Below are positions 50,712 through 58,086 of a DNA stretch of 64,000 nt, piece by piece. Both the position numbers and the translations under genes were made by a program. Origin of the DNA: an uncultured Bacteroidota bacterium (GTDB lineage: Bacteria; Bacteroidota; Bacteroidia; Chitinophagales; Chitinophagaceae). The stretch covers positions 22,649-86,648 of the forward strand of contig CAISPO010000021.1 of assembly GCA_903887415.1 (NCBI GenBank). Reading direction: 5' to 3'. The notes below the pieces were generated by a model that saw only the letters and a program-made list of their open reading frames with translations, searched no databases and was not told the origin of the DNA. Position 1 is the first letter of the stretch; each line of letters begins with the position of its first letter.

Positions 50712-51860
50712 ATGCCAGCACACATAAAAAGAGGAATAATACTGATGAATCTAGGCTCCCCGGACTCTACCGGCGTGAAAGATGTAAAAAATTACCTTAA
50801 CGAATTTCTTATGGACGAGCGGGTCATTGATTCATCATACCTTGTCCGTTCTGTATTGGTAAAAGGCATCATTACTCCCTTTCGCGCCCCCAAGTCTGCA
50901 GAGGCTTACCAGTCTATATGGACCAAAGAAGGTTCTCCGCTGGTCTCTATTACGAAACAACTGCGTACCGCATTAGAAAAAGAAATAAATGAACCAGTGG
51001 AAGTCTCTATGCGTTATGGCAATCCATCTATGAAATACGCCTATGATTCATTGCTCGCCAAACATCCGAAAATCGAGGAGGTAGTCCTTGTTCCTTTATA
51101 CCCTCATTATGCCATGTCCAGCTACGAAACTGCTGTAACTCATGCAAAAACCGTTCACAAGAAAGGCAATTACCCTTTCCGCATCCGGACGATCAAGCCA
51201 TTTTATAATGACCCAAACTATATAGAAGCACTTGCAGAAAGCATGAGGCCATACCTGGGTGAAGCCAGAGGGCCAAATTCCAAATTCCTATTTCCTAATT
51301 CCATAAATAACGAAGCCGAAGTATTAAATTCCAAACTAAACAATCCAGATTCCCAATCCCCAATTCCTAATTCCATAAAGAAAGCCCATCTTCTTTTCAG
51401 CTATCATAGCATACCTGAGCGCCACATTATAAAAAGTGACATGACCGGCACCCATTGCCTGCAATCACCTGGCTGCTGCGAAATCCCATCCGCGACACAT
51501 AGGTATTGCTATCGTCACCAGTGTTTTATGACTACAAAGCTCGTTACTGAATATTTAGGACTATCTAAAGATCAGTATAGCGTTGCTTTTCAATCAAAGC
51601 TCGGCAGGTCAGAATGGCTCAAACCATCTACTACACTACGTATGGAGCAAATGCCGAAAGAAGGGATAAAAGACCTCGTGGTCATTTGCCCGTCCTTTGT
51701 CAGCGATTGTCTCGAGACCCTGGAAGAAATAGCAATCCGGGAAAAAGAGAATTTCCTTGCAGCCGGCGGTGAATCATTTACCTTTATTCCGTGTATGAAT
51801 ACGCAACCCAGATGGGTAAAAGCTGTTGCTCAGTTAGTTGGAAACGGAATTGGGAATTAG
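50712..51860 (+). CDS. hemH: Ferrochelatase with a repeat-derived in-frame insertion
   Basis: A 382-residue enzyme that inserts Fe2+ into protoporphyrin IX. It shows 'GIILMNLGSPDSTGVKDVKNYLNEFLMD', 'VSMRYGNPSMKYAY', 'LVPLYPHYAMSSYETA', 'HLLFSYHSIPERHI' with the catalytic His, 'FQSKLGRSEWLKP' and 'VVICPSFVSDCLETLEEI'. Residues about 187-223 ('PNSKFLFPNSINNEAEV...SPIPNSI') are an extra block translated from an AATTCC-rich repeat, and the last residues (GNGIGN, then TAG) are read from another copy. The core motifs and frame are intact, so the enzyme is probably functional. It diverges from hemA. Confidence 0.94.
   Translation: MPAHIKRGIILMNLGSPDSTGVKDVKNYLNEFLMDERVIDSSYLVRSVLVKGIITPFRAPKSAEAYQSIWTKEGSPLVSITKQLRTALEKEINEPVEVSMRYGNPSMKYAYDSLLAKHPKIEEVVLVPLYPHYAMSSYETAVTHAKTVHKKGNYPFRIRTIKPFYNDPNYIEALAESMRPYLGEARGPNSKFLFPNSINNEAEVLNSKLNNPDSQSPIPNSIKKAHLLFSYHSIPERHIIKSDMTGTHCLQSPGCCEIPSATHRYCYRHQCFMTTKLVTEYLGLSKDQYSVAFQSKLGRSEWLKPSTTLRMEQMPKEGIKDLVVICPSFVSDCLETLEEIAIREKENFLAAGGESFTFIPCMNTQPRWVKAVAQLVGNGIGN
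51273..51380. repeat. AATTCC-rich repeat embedded in frame in hemH
   Basis: Contains CCAAATTCCAAATTCC, CCTAATTCCATAAA twice and CCCAATCCCCAATTCC. The block is of the same type as the intergenic islands at 2606, 31684 and 51911, and keeps the hemH frame open. Confidence 0.8.
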
Positions 51861-51970
51861 TAATTTGGAATCGGGATTGTGGTTATTAACGTAATTTGTA
51901 TTATGTTAGGAACGATCCAAATTCCCAAATCCTAATCCCTAATTCCAGAAAAAATTCCAAATTCCAAAAC
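51845..51970. repeat. Inverted pair of AATTCC-rich islands between hemH and hemJ
   Basis: 51845-51878 (GGAATTGGGAATTAGTAATTTGGAATCGGG) is in inverse orientation to 51911-51968 (CCAAATTCCCAAATCCTAATCCC...AAATTCC), so the transcript could fold back between the two genes. The hemH stop codon is inside the first arm. Confidence 0.6.
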
Positions 51971-51977
51971 TAAAAAA

Positions 51978-52511
51978 ATGTACTTCTATATAAAAGCCCT
52001 CCATATCATCTTTATAGTTACCTGGTTTAGTGGTATGTTTTACATCGTGCGCCTGTTTATTTATAATACGGAAGCCAATGAAAAGCCGGAACCTGAAAAG
52101 AGTGTTTTACAAAAGCAGTTCAATATTATGATCCGCCGGCTGTGGTTTGGCATCACATGGCCTTCTGCTATTCTTACGCTTATTTTCGGTCCTTGGATGT
52201 GGTACCTGTGGGGCCATCTGGATGACTGGCTGGCCATTAAGCTATGCTTTGTTGTTGGCCTTTATGCTTATCACTTTACACTCCATGCTATTTACAAACA
52301 GCAGTCCAATGGCGTTTTCAGATTCACTTCCGGCCAGCTCCGTATCTGGAACGAAATAGCCACCATTTTTCTTGTTGCGATCGTAATGCTCGCTGTCGTG
52401 AAGCAGGGCATGAGTTTCATATGGGGCTTGGCTGGACTACTTTTATTCGTCGCTCTGCTTATGAGTGCCATCAAAATTTACAAACTCATCCGCAAGTCTT
52501 CTTTAAAATAA
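51978..52511 (+). CDS. hemJ: HemJ-type protoporphyrinogen IX oxidase (CopD-like membrane protein)
   Basis: A 177-residue protein with four to five membrane helices: 'YIKALHIIFIVTWFSGMFYIVRLFIY' (with the conserved His and Arg), 'LWFGITWPSAILTLIFG', 'WLAIKLCFVVGLYAYHFTLHAIY', 'IWNEIATIFLVAIVMLAVV' and 'LLLFVALLMSAIKIY'. This is the HemJ pattern. The protein oxidises protoporphyrinogen IX to protoporphyrin IX, supplying the substrate for the adjacent ferrochelatase. No hemG or hemY gene is seen in the window, which fits HemJ as the oxidase of this organism. Confidence 0.85.
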   Translation: MYFYIKALHIIFIVTWFSGMFYIVRLFIYNTEANEKPEPEKSVLQKQFNIMIRRLWFGITWPSAILTLIFGPWMWYLWGHLDDWLAIKLCFVVGLYAYHFTLHAIYKQQSNGVFRFTSGQLRIWNEIATIFLVAIVMLAVVKQGMSFIWGLAGLLLFVALLMSAIKIYKLIRKSSLK

Positions 52512-52815
52512 TTGTACAAAATACTAACTATTGGTTAATATATCTTTTCTCACTATTTAGCGAATTGGGGATTATTTTCCACAGTACCAAGCGAACGGAG
52601 CCAGGCATTTTCCCCTTCCTCGTTAACTATTTCAGAATACTGCGACAAAATTAAAGTTCAATTTCATTATCTAAATTTATTGTGAATCAATTTATTACGC
52701 AATGATAGGGCACTAAAAAATGTACACTATTTATATTAATATAAAAATTATTTATTAATTTTTAAAAAATCAGCCCGGTTTTTGCAAATACTATCTGATA
52801 ATCAAAAAGCACGAA
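52512..52815. other. AT-rich intergenic region after hemJ
   Basis: About 304 bases with no accepted gene. The 3' half (52660-52800) is extremely A/T-rich (ATTTATATTAATATAAAAATTATTTATTAATTTTT) and probably holds the promoter of the next gene. No strong terminator hairpin was found. Confidence 0.5.
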
Positions 52816-53085
52816 ATGTATCATTTCAAAATCGTAAAGGTGCAGGAAGGCGGGTATAAGTTTGAACTGGAAGGTATTAAGTTATTAGTTGACGACTATA
52901 GTGTGATAAATGACCAGCACCTCCTAAAGACTCCCAACAAGGCAATTGCATTTTTTAATATCGGCGATGACATTTACGGAATTTCAAATGAATCACTGAA
53001 CCTCAATACCGCCGAAGCATTATACGATACAATGACACGGCAATACAGTGTTTTTATTTCGCCACGGGCGAATCCTCCATCATAA
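52816..53085 (+). CDS. Hypothetical protein (89 aa)
   Basis: An 89-residue soluble protein with a regular strand pattern ('HFKIVKVQEGGYKFELEGIKLLVDDYSVIND', 'AIAFFNIGDDIYGIS') and a helical end (TAEALYDTMTRQYSVFI). The composition and codon pattern look genuine. I do not recognise the family, and no partner gene is adjacent in the same direction. Confidence 0.65.
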   Translation: MYHFKIVKVQEGGYKFELEGIKLLVDDYSVINDQHLLKTPNKAIAFFNIGDDIYGISNESLNLNTAEALYDTMTRQYSVFISPRANPPS

Positions 53086-53121
53086 TTACCCCGAGTTCAT
53101 TATTGACGGTACTAGCTTGCT

Positions 53122-53304
53122 TTAGAGCCATCCGGCTAATTTCTTCAAAACATCCTTGTGAGGTATTCCTTTACGCGCATCTAATTCCGCTTCGGCTTCC
53201 TTGATCGCACATAACTGGTCTTCTGACAATTCATCCCACCAATCCTTTTTCTTTGTCTCAGATGCATTAACAACATTCAAGTTCATTTTTTTTTGTTCAT
53301 TCAT
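53122..53304 (-). CDS. Small addiction-module antitoxin-like protein (orphan)
   Basis: A 60-residue protein ending 'WWDELSEDQLCAIKEAEAELDARKGIPHKDVLKKLAGWL' in outline. The 'WWDELS...I..AEAELD.GKxxPHxxV' arrangement is that of small antitoxins that accompany RelE/ParE toxins in Bacteroidota. No toxin gene is adjacent on either side, so it is an orphan. The in-frame TTG at 53310 is less likely than the ATG at 53304. Confidence 0.6.
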   Translation of the reverse strand: MNEQKKMNLNVVNASETKKKDWWDELSEDQLCAIKEAEAELDARKGIPHKDVLKKLAGWL

Positions 53305-53329
53305 TTTCAAACCAATTTTTACGCCAAAT

Positions 53330-53410
53330 TCGCGCTTGGCGGTCTTAAAACCAAAATGAAGGCATTGCGAGCTTTGCGCCTCTGCGAGAGATCTTTTTAT
53401 GCGAAATCAC
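53330..53410. repeat. Dispersed repeat family A, copy 3
   Basis: Begins TCGCGCTTGGCGGTCTTAAAA, continues AAAATGAAGG, GCGAGCTTTGCGCC and GCGAGAGATCTTTTTATGCGAAATCACC. Its 3' end overlaps the last codons and stop of ligA on the opposite strand. Confidence 0.75.
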
Positions 53411-55556
53411 CTTCCACCAGTTTCAAAAACTCCTGCTCCGTAAGTATATTCACCGTCCCCAGCTTTTTCGCCTTCTCCAGTTTAGATCCGGCATCCTCGC
53501 CCACCACCAGGTAATTCAGCTTAGCGCTCACACCACCCAGTATAGAACCACCCTTATCTTCTACTATCTTCTCTGCATCGCTGCGCTTAAAATGGCTTAG
53601 TGTCCCCGTAAACAAGAACGTTTTGCCCGCCAGTTCACCGTCCGCGGCTGTTTGTCCCTTATGTTCGTTCAGCAGATTTACACCGGCCTCATCCAGTTTT
53701 TTTATCACATCCCTGTTCTCCTCCCGTGCAAAAAAATCAACAACTGATGTAGCCACCTTGGGGCCTATGTCTTCAAGCGTTGCAAACCTACCCGCATCCC
53801 AGGTATAAAATTCCCTGATATCCGATGCCGCGTTAGCTAGTGTTTTAGCTGTTGTTTCACCCACAAAGCGAATACCTAATCCAAAGATCACCCGGTTCAA
53901 AGGCTGCTTTTTCGATTGTTCAATTGCCTGCTGCAGGTTGGTTATCGATTTTTCTCCGAAGCCCTCCAAGCCTTTTAGCTTGTTCCAATCTATGCGATAG
54001 ATACCCGGAATGTCTTTTAAAATTTCAAGGTCATAAAATTTCTGAACGTTTGCTGCACCCAGCCCCCGTATATCCATGGCATCCTTACTCACGTAATGTA
54101 TAATGTGCTCCACTAACTGCACCGGGCAATTGATGTTGATGCAACGCCATGCAGCTTCCTCTGGCTGCCGCTCCAGTTGGCTTTCACACGCAGGACAGTG
54201 TGTGGGAAATTTTATCTCCATTTCAGTCCCGTCACGCAGTTCTGCAAGCGGCTTCACAATATAAGGTATCACATCGCCGGCGCGTTCCACCAGCACGGTA
54301 TCGCCTATGCGCAGGTCTTTTTCGCGTATTACGTCTTCGTTAAACAGCGATACCGACGTTACGGTCACCCCACCTATGTGTACCGGCTCTATTTTAGCCA
54401 CAGGTGTAATTGCCCCGGTGCGCCCCACCTGGAACTCAACATCCACCAGCTTGCTTGTTGCCTGCCTCGCCTTAAACTTATAAGCCACTGCCCACCTTGG
54501 ATGATGGGATGTTGAACCCATCTTCTCCTGCATGGCAAAGTCATTCACTTTTATCACCAATCCATCCACTTCAAAAGGCAGATCGTCCCGGCGGCCCTCA
54601 AACTCATGGCAGTATCTGATCACATCATCCACATGTTTAAACACCTTCATGTCGGGTGCCGGCGTTGGAAAGCCAAGGCTGTATAGCCATTTCAGCGTGT
54701 CATAATGAGTATCTAACTCCTTAGGGTGCTCGCTGCCAGGTAATACCTCCCGCTCTTCTGTCATCGTGAGCTTGTCGAACGAGGGCCGGGGAGAGGTCAT
54801 TGTATAACTACTTACATGGTAGAGTATTGAATTTAACCCGCGCTTCCGCACCTCCGAAGGGTCCAGTATCCGCAACGTGCCAGAGGCCGCATTACGTGGA
54901 TTAGCCAGCGGCGACAGTCCTTCAGCAACACGTTGTTTATTAAATGCGTCAAACACTTTTTTATGTATCACGATCTCGCCGCGTATCTCTATTTGTTTTA
55001 CGCCATACTTCATCAGCTCGGCTGAAAGCGGTATGGCCCTTATCTGCCTGATGTTGGTCGTTACATCCTCACCCATCACCCCATCGCCGCGTGTGGCCCC
55101 CCTGGTCAATGCCCCATCGTCATATATCAATGATATGCCTGCCCCATCATACTTGGGCTCTACACAATATTCAATATCGTCCGTCTCCGCAAGTTCCCGG
55201 CAGCGGCGGTCCCAGTCGGTGAGGTCATCGGCATTATAGGTATTGTCAAGGCTCAGCATAGGCACCAGGTGGCTCACCGTCGGGAAACGCTCACTGAGCC
55301 CCTTTGCCACACGCTGTGTAGGAGAATCCGCCGTGATCAGCTCAGGATGCTTTTCTTCCAGGTTTTTCAGTTGCTTATATAACCCATCATACTCTGAATC
55401 AGATAGCGTAGGATCATTCTGCACATAATACTTCCAGTCGGCGTAATTGATAACTTCCCGTAACTGCACGATCGTGTCTGCGGCCTTTCCGGCGTTCTGC
55501 TTTAATAAGTGCTTTGCCTGCTCATACAGGCGTTTTTCGTCTTGAGCGGTGTACAT
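53397..55556 (-). CDS. ligA: NAD+-dependent DNA ligase with a repeat-derived insertion
   Basis: A 719-residue replication ligase. Order: Ia domain, adenylation domain with the catalytic Lys135 in 'CVEPKYDGAGISL', OB fold ('RTGAITPVAKIEPVHIGGVTV'), a zinc finger with four Cys ('CPACESQLER' and 'CININCPVQ'), the HhH domain and a C-terminal BRCT domain ('LAGKTFLFTGTLSHFKRSDAEKIVEDKGG' in outline). Residues about 249-280 ('SSYTMTSPRPSF', 'DKLTMTEEREVLPGSEHP') are extra compared with the family's direct junction and are read from dispersed repeats. The ORF extends 16 codons further but the family starts near here. The stop lies in repeat copy 3. Confidence 0.95.
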   Translation of the reverse strand: MYTAQDEKRLYEQAKHLLKQNAGKAADTIVQLREVINYADWKYYVQNDPTLSDSEYDGLYKQLKNLEEKHPELITADSPTQRVAKGLSERFPTVSHLVPMLSLDNTYNADDLTDWDRRCRELAETDDIEYCVEPKYDGAGISLIYDDGALTRGATRGDGVMGEDVTTNIRQIRAIPLSAELMKYGVKQIEIRGEIVIHKKVFDAFNKQRVAEGLSPLANPRNAASGTLRILDPSEVRKRGLNSILYHVSSYTMTSPRPSFDKLTMTEEREVLPGSEHPKELDTHYDTLKWLYSLGFPTPAPDMKVFKHVDDVIRYCHEFEGRRDDLPFEVDGLVIKVNDFAMQEKMGSTSHHPRWAVAYKFKARQATSKLVDVEFQVGRTGAITPVAKIEPVHIGGVTVTSVSLFNEDVIREKDLRIGDTVLVERAGDVIPYIVKPLAELRDGTEMEIKFPTHCPACESQLERQPEEAAWRCININCPVQLVEHIIHYVSKDAMDIRGLGAANVQKFYDLEILKDIPGIYRIDWNKLKGLEGFGEKSITNLQQAIEQSKKQPLNRVIFGLGIRFVGETTAKTLANAASDIREFYTWDAGRFATLEDIGPKVATSVVDFFAREENRDVIKKLDEAGVNLLNEHKGQTAADGELAGKTFLFTGTLSHFKRSDAEKIVEDKGGSILGGVSAKLNYLVVGEDAGSKLEKAKKLGTVNILTEQEFLKLVEGDFA
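54759..54802. repeat. Dispersed repeat copies inside ligA, in frame
   Basis: 54759-54780 (TGTCATCGTGAGCTTGTCGAAC) matches the palindromic element at 11657, and 54787-54802 (CGGGGAGAGGTCATTG) is identical to 1983-1998. On the coding strand it is translated as TMTSPRPSFDKLTMTE. Confidence 0.75.
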
Positions 55557-55898
55557 AATGCAAAGTAAATAAATTTGCAGCAGAGGTGCGCTGCGATAGC
55601 GCAATCGCTTACTTAAAAGGCATTGGCAAAACCCGCCCGGTGCGCGCTATGCACAAAACTTACAGCCACGAATTGGCGAAATATACCAGCACAGGATGAA
55701 GCCCTGTGATACCAAATAAACCCGAAACACAAGCCCTGCAAGGGTGTAATACACCAACGCAAAATACGTTATAAGTAAAGTTGCTTTACTCGAAACATTT
55801 TGCATTGCACCCACCACAATACATAATACAAAGTAATTAATAGAAATCCTTATCTTTGCTTCCGTATTTGCAAATATAAAAACTTAATAACAGTGGAA
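55557..55898. other. Intergenic region between divergent ligA and 69-residue gene, with REP-like sequence
   Basis: A 342-base gap. 55680-55760 holds two half-units ('AGGATGAAGCCCTGTGATACCA' and 'CACAAGCCCTGCAAGGGTG' then 'TAATACACCAACGC') reminiscent of intergenic repeats common in Bacteroidota. A -7 box follows at 55851. No gene was accepted. Confidence 0.55.
55851..55858 (+). promoter_or_regulatory. Putative -7 promoter box of the gene at 55899
   Basis: TATCTTTG, a match to TAnnTTTG, lies 40 bases before the ATG. Confidence 0.5.
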
Positions 55899-56108
55899 AT
55901 GAACCGGGATGTGCAAACAACAATTATTGACCAAGCCAATATCAATTCGCTATACACACTGCTCGAAGGTGATGTTCGGGACAGTTCACCTTTTACGCTT
56001 ACTAAACAGCAATTGGCCTTATTGAATAACGAACACGCTTTACACCTTGCAGGCATAACCCAATCTTATAGCCTGGAAGAAGCTATGAAGATTATCAGGG
56101 GCAACTAA
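55899..56108 (+). CDS. Small hypothetical protein, possibly antitoxin-like
   Basis: A 69-residue protein (MNRDVQTTIIDQANINSLYT...) with 'PFTLTKQQLALLNNEHALHLAGITQSYSLEEAMKIIRGN' in outline. The closing 'G.TxSYSLEEAMxIIRG' resembles the C-terminal helix of small addiction-module proteins in Bacteroidota that precede RelE/ParE toxins. The next gene is a ComEA-like protein, not a toxin, so any such role is uncertain. The GTG two codons earlier (55893) is an alternative start. Confidence 0.55.
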   Translation: MNRDVQTTIIDQANINSLYTLLEGDVRDSSPFTLTKQQLALLNNEHALHLAGITQSYSLEEAMKIIRGN

Positions 56109-56123
56109 CCCTCATTCTTCCGA

Positions 56124-56591
56124 ATGAAGAAACTCTTAAAATCCTTCACATCATTTACCCGCACCGAGCGTATAGGTTTGGTAGCCCTATCTGCACTGCT
56201 TATCATTCTTATCGCTATCCGGGCTACGATGCACTTGTGGGTTCACACTCCTGATGATTCTGAGAGCCAGAAAAAATTAGTCGCAGCCTGGGAAACCTTT
56301 AAGCGCAGTCAGCCTGTTCAAAAGACCAAAGATGTATCAAACAACAATGACTACGCTGATGCCTCCGATGATAATCCTGAGCCTCTTCCAAATATTATCA
56401 ACCTCAATACCGCCGATTCCGCCACCCTCGTTCGCCTTAAAGGCATTGGCCCGGCAACAGCCCGTAAAATAGTAACACGAAGAAAAAACAAAGGCTTATT
56501 CACTAGCGTAGATCAACTGCTGGAGGTCTCATCCATGCCCACCGCCACATTTGAAATTCTGAAAAAGCATTTGACGGTCGCTGATAAATGA
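56124..56591 (+). CDS. ComEA-like helix-hairpin-helix protein
   Basis: A 155-residue protein with one N-terminal membrane helix (about 18-40, 'IGLVALSALLIILIAIRATMHL'), an acidic linker and a C-terminal HhH domain: 'NLNTADSATLVRLKGIGPATARKIVTRRKNKG' in outline, with the hairpin GIGP and the 'F.SVDQLLEVSSM' second half. ComEA proteins bind double-stranded DNA during uptake. Bacteroidota versions are often of unknown function. It starts 15 bases after the preceding small gene. Confidence 0.88.
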   Translation: MKKLLKSFTSFTRTERIGLVALSALLIILIAIRATMHLWVHTPDDSESQKKLVAAWETFKRSQPVQKTKDVSNNNDYADASDDNPEPLPNIINLNTADSATLVRLKGIGPATARKIVTRRKNKGLFTSVDQLLEVSSMPTATFEILKKHLTVADK

Positions 56592-56633
56592 TTTTGTACC
56601 CATTTCGACATCAAAAATCCGTGACAAACCGTA

Positions 56634-56735
56634 CTCGCGCTTGGCGGCCTTAAAAACAAAATGAAGGAAACTGCGAGCCTGCCTGCCGGTAGGCGGACTT
56701 TGCGCCCCTGCTAGAGACCTTTTTGGAAACACTTC
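56634..56735. repeat. Dispersed repeat family A, copy 4, with a nested insertion
   Basis: Begins CTCGCGCTTGGCGGCCTTAAAA and AAAATGAAGG as in copy 3, then 'GCGAG' and 'CTTTGCGCCCCTG' are separated by a 20-base insert (56678-56697). The copy ends TAGAGACCTTTTTGGAAACACTT. Confidence 0.75.
56678..56697. repeat. 20-base near-palindrome inserted in repeat copy 4
   Basis: CCTGCCTGCCGGTAGGCGGA interrupts the family A repeat at a point where copy 3 reads straight through. It resembles the palindrome at 32662 (CCTGCCGGCAGG). Confidence 0.7.
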
Positions 56736-56850
56736 TCGCGTCATATTTTTCACGCTCCATAACTATCATGCCATATCTCCGCCCCTTTTATTTATTTCAT
56801 TCAGGAAAAAGTTGTAAAATTGCCGCACGTTTATTTGATATATAGAAATT

Positions 56851-57993
56851 ATGGATTTTAATAATACAGATGCACAGCGTTCGATTGCTGAGATGATCCG
56901 CGACTTTGCCGCCAAACATATTCGCCCGCAAATGATGGAGTGGGATGAAGCACAAATATTTCCGGTCGATCTTTTTCATAAAATGGGTGAGTTGGGCCTT
57001 ATGGGTGTGTTGGTGCCAACAGAGTACGGCGGCTCCGGCCTTGGCTATTTCGAGTATGTCACAGTTATCAGTGAGATAGCTAAAGTATGCGGCTCTATTG
57101 GCCTTTCCGTGGCTGCGCATAATTCATTATGCACAGGGCATATTTTGTACTTTGGCAATGAGGAGCAGAAGAAAAAATACCTGCCGAAGCTGGCACGTGG
57201 TGAATGGATCGGTGCATGGGGCCTTACTGAAGCCAACACCGGCAGCGACTCAGGCAATATGCGTTGCACCGCCACAAAAGACGGCGATGGCTGGATACTG
57301 AACGGCACCAAAAACTGGATCACGCACGGCATCAGCGGTAACGTAGCCGTAGTGCTTGCCCGCACCGGTGAGCCGCGCGCAAAAAATAACAGCACCGCAT
57401 TTATCATTGAGCGGGGCACACCTGGCTTTGCCGCGGGTAAGAAAGAAAATAAACTCGGCATGCGCGCCAGCGAAACCGCAGAACTTGTTTTCGACAATTG
57501 CCGCATATCAGATGCGCAAAGAATGGGCCCTGTGGGCGATGGTTTCCACCAGGCGATGAAAGTGCTGGATGGCGGCCGCATATCTATCGCGGCGCTTGCA
57601 TTAGGCATTGCAAAAGGCGCATACGAAGCCTCTCTGAAATACTCAAAAGAGCGCCAGCAGTTCGACCAGCCGATCTCGAACTTCCAGGCTATAGCTTTTA
57701 AGCTGGCAGATATGGCTACTAAAATTGAAGCCTCTGAACTGCTCATATACCAGGCCGCAGATATGAAGAACCGCGGTGTGAAAATGACCAAAGAATCGGC
57801 CATGGCAAAATACTATGCTTCCGAAGTGTCGGTGCAGGTATCCACAGATGCTGTGCAGATATTTGGCGGCTACGGCTACACCAAAGATTTCCCAGTGGAA
57901 AAATACTACCGCGACAGCAAGCTCTGCACCATTGGCGAAGGCACCTCCGAAATACAGAAGCTGGTAATATCAAGAGACATATTAAAAGCATAA
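56851..57993 (+). CDS. Acyl-CoA dehydrogenase
   Basis: A 380-residue FAD enzyme of the short/medium-chain acyl-CoA dehydrogenase type, oxidising acyl-CoA to enoyl-CoA in beta-oxidation or branched-chain degradation. It shows 'GGSGLGYFEYVTVISEIAKVCGS', 'WGLTEANTGSDSGNMRC', 'GTKNWITHG', 'KLGMRASETAELVFDNC', 'ERQQFDQPISNFQAI', and near the end 'QIFGGYGYTKDFPVEKYYRD' and 'IGEGTSEIQKLVISR'. The last block holds the GxGTSEI pattern; the catalytic Glu in this subgroup is in 'TIGEGTSE'. Substrate length cannot be stated. It is a single gene with a terminator. Confidence 0.95.
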   Translation: MDFNNTDAQRSIAEMIRDFAAKHIRPQMMEWDEAQIFPVDLFHKMGELGLMGVLVPTEYGGSGLGYFEYVTVISEIAKVCGSIGLSVAAHNSLCTGHILYFGNEEQKKKYLPKLARGEWIGAWGLTEANTGSDSGNMRCTATKDGDGWILNGTKNWITHGISGNVAVVLARTGEPRAKNNSTAFIIERGTPGFAAGKKENKLGMRASETAELVFDNCRISDAQRMGPVGDGFHQAMKVLDGGRISIAALALGIAKGAYEASLKYSKERQQFDQPISNFQAIAFKLADMATKIEASELLIYQAADMKNRGVKMTKESAMAKYYASEVSVQVSTDAVQIFGGYGYTKDFPVEKYYRDSKLCTIGEGTSEIQKLVISRDILKA

Positions 57994-58021
57994 CCAGCAA
58001 TAAGAAATCCCATATCGACAG

Positions 58022-58047
58022 CCCCGGCTTTTTAGCCGGGGTTTTTT
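58022..58047 (+). terminator. Terminator after the acyl-CoA dehydrogenase gene
   Basis: CCCCGGCT-TTTT-AGCCGGGG followed by six T. Confidence 0.9.
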
Positions 58048-58063
58048 AGTTTCATTTTTCTTA

Positions 58064-58071
58064 TAGCTTTG
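58064..58071 (+). promoter_or_regulatory. Putative -7 promoter box before the gene at 58087
   Basis: TAGCTTTG matches TAnnTTTG. It covers the TTG codon at 58069, so a start at the GTG at 58087 is more plausible. Confidence 0.45.
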
Positions 58072-58086
58072 CCTCAAAGTTCAGCA

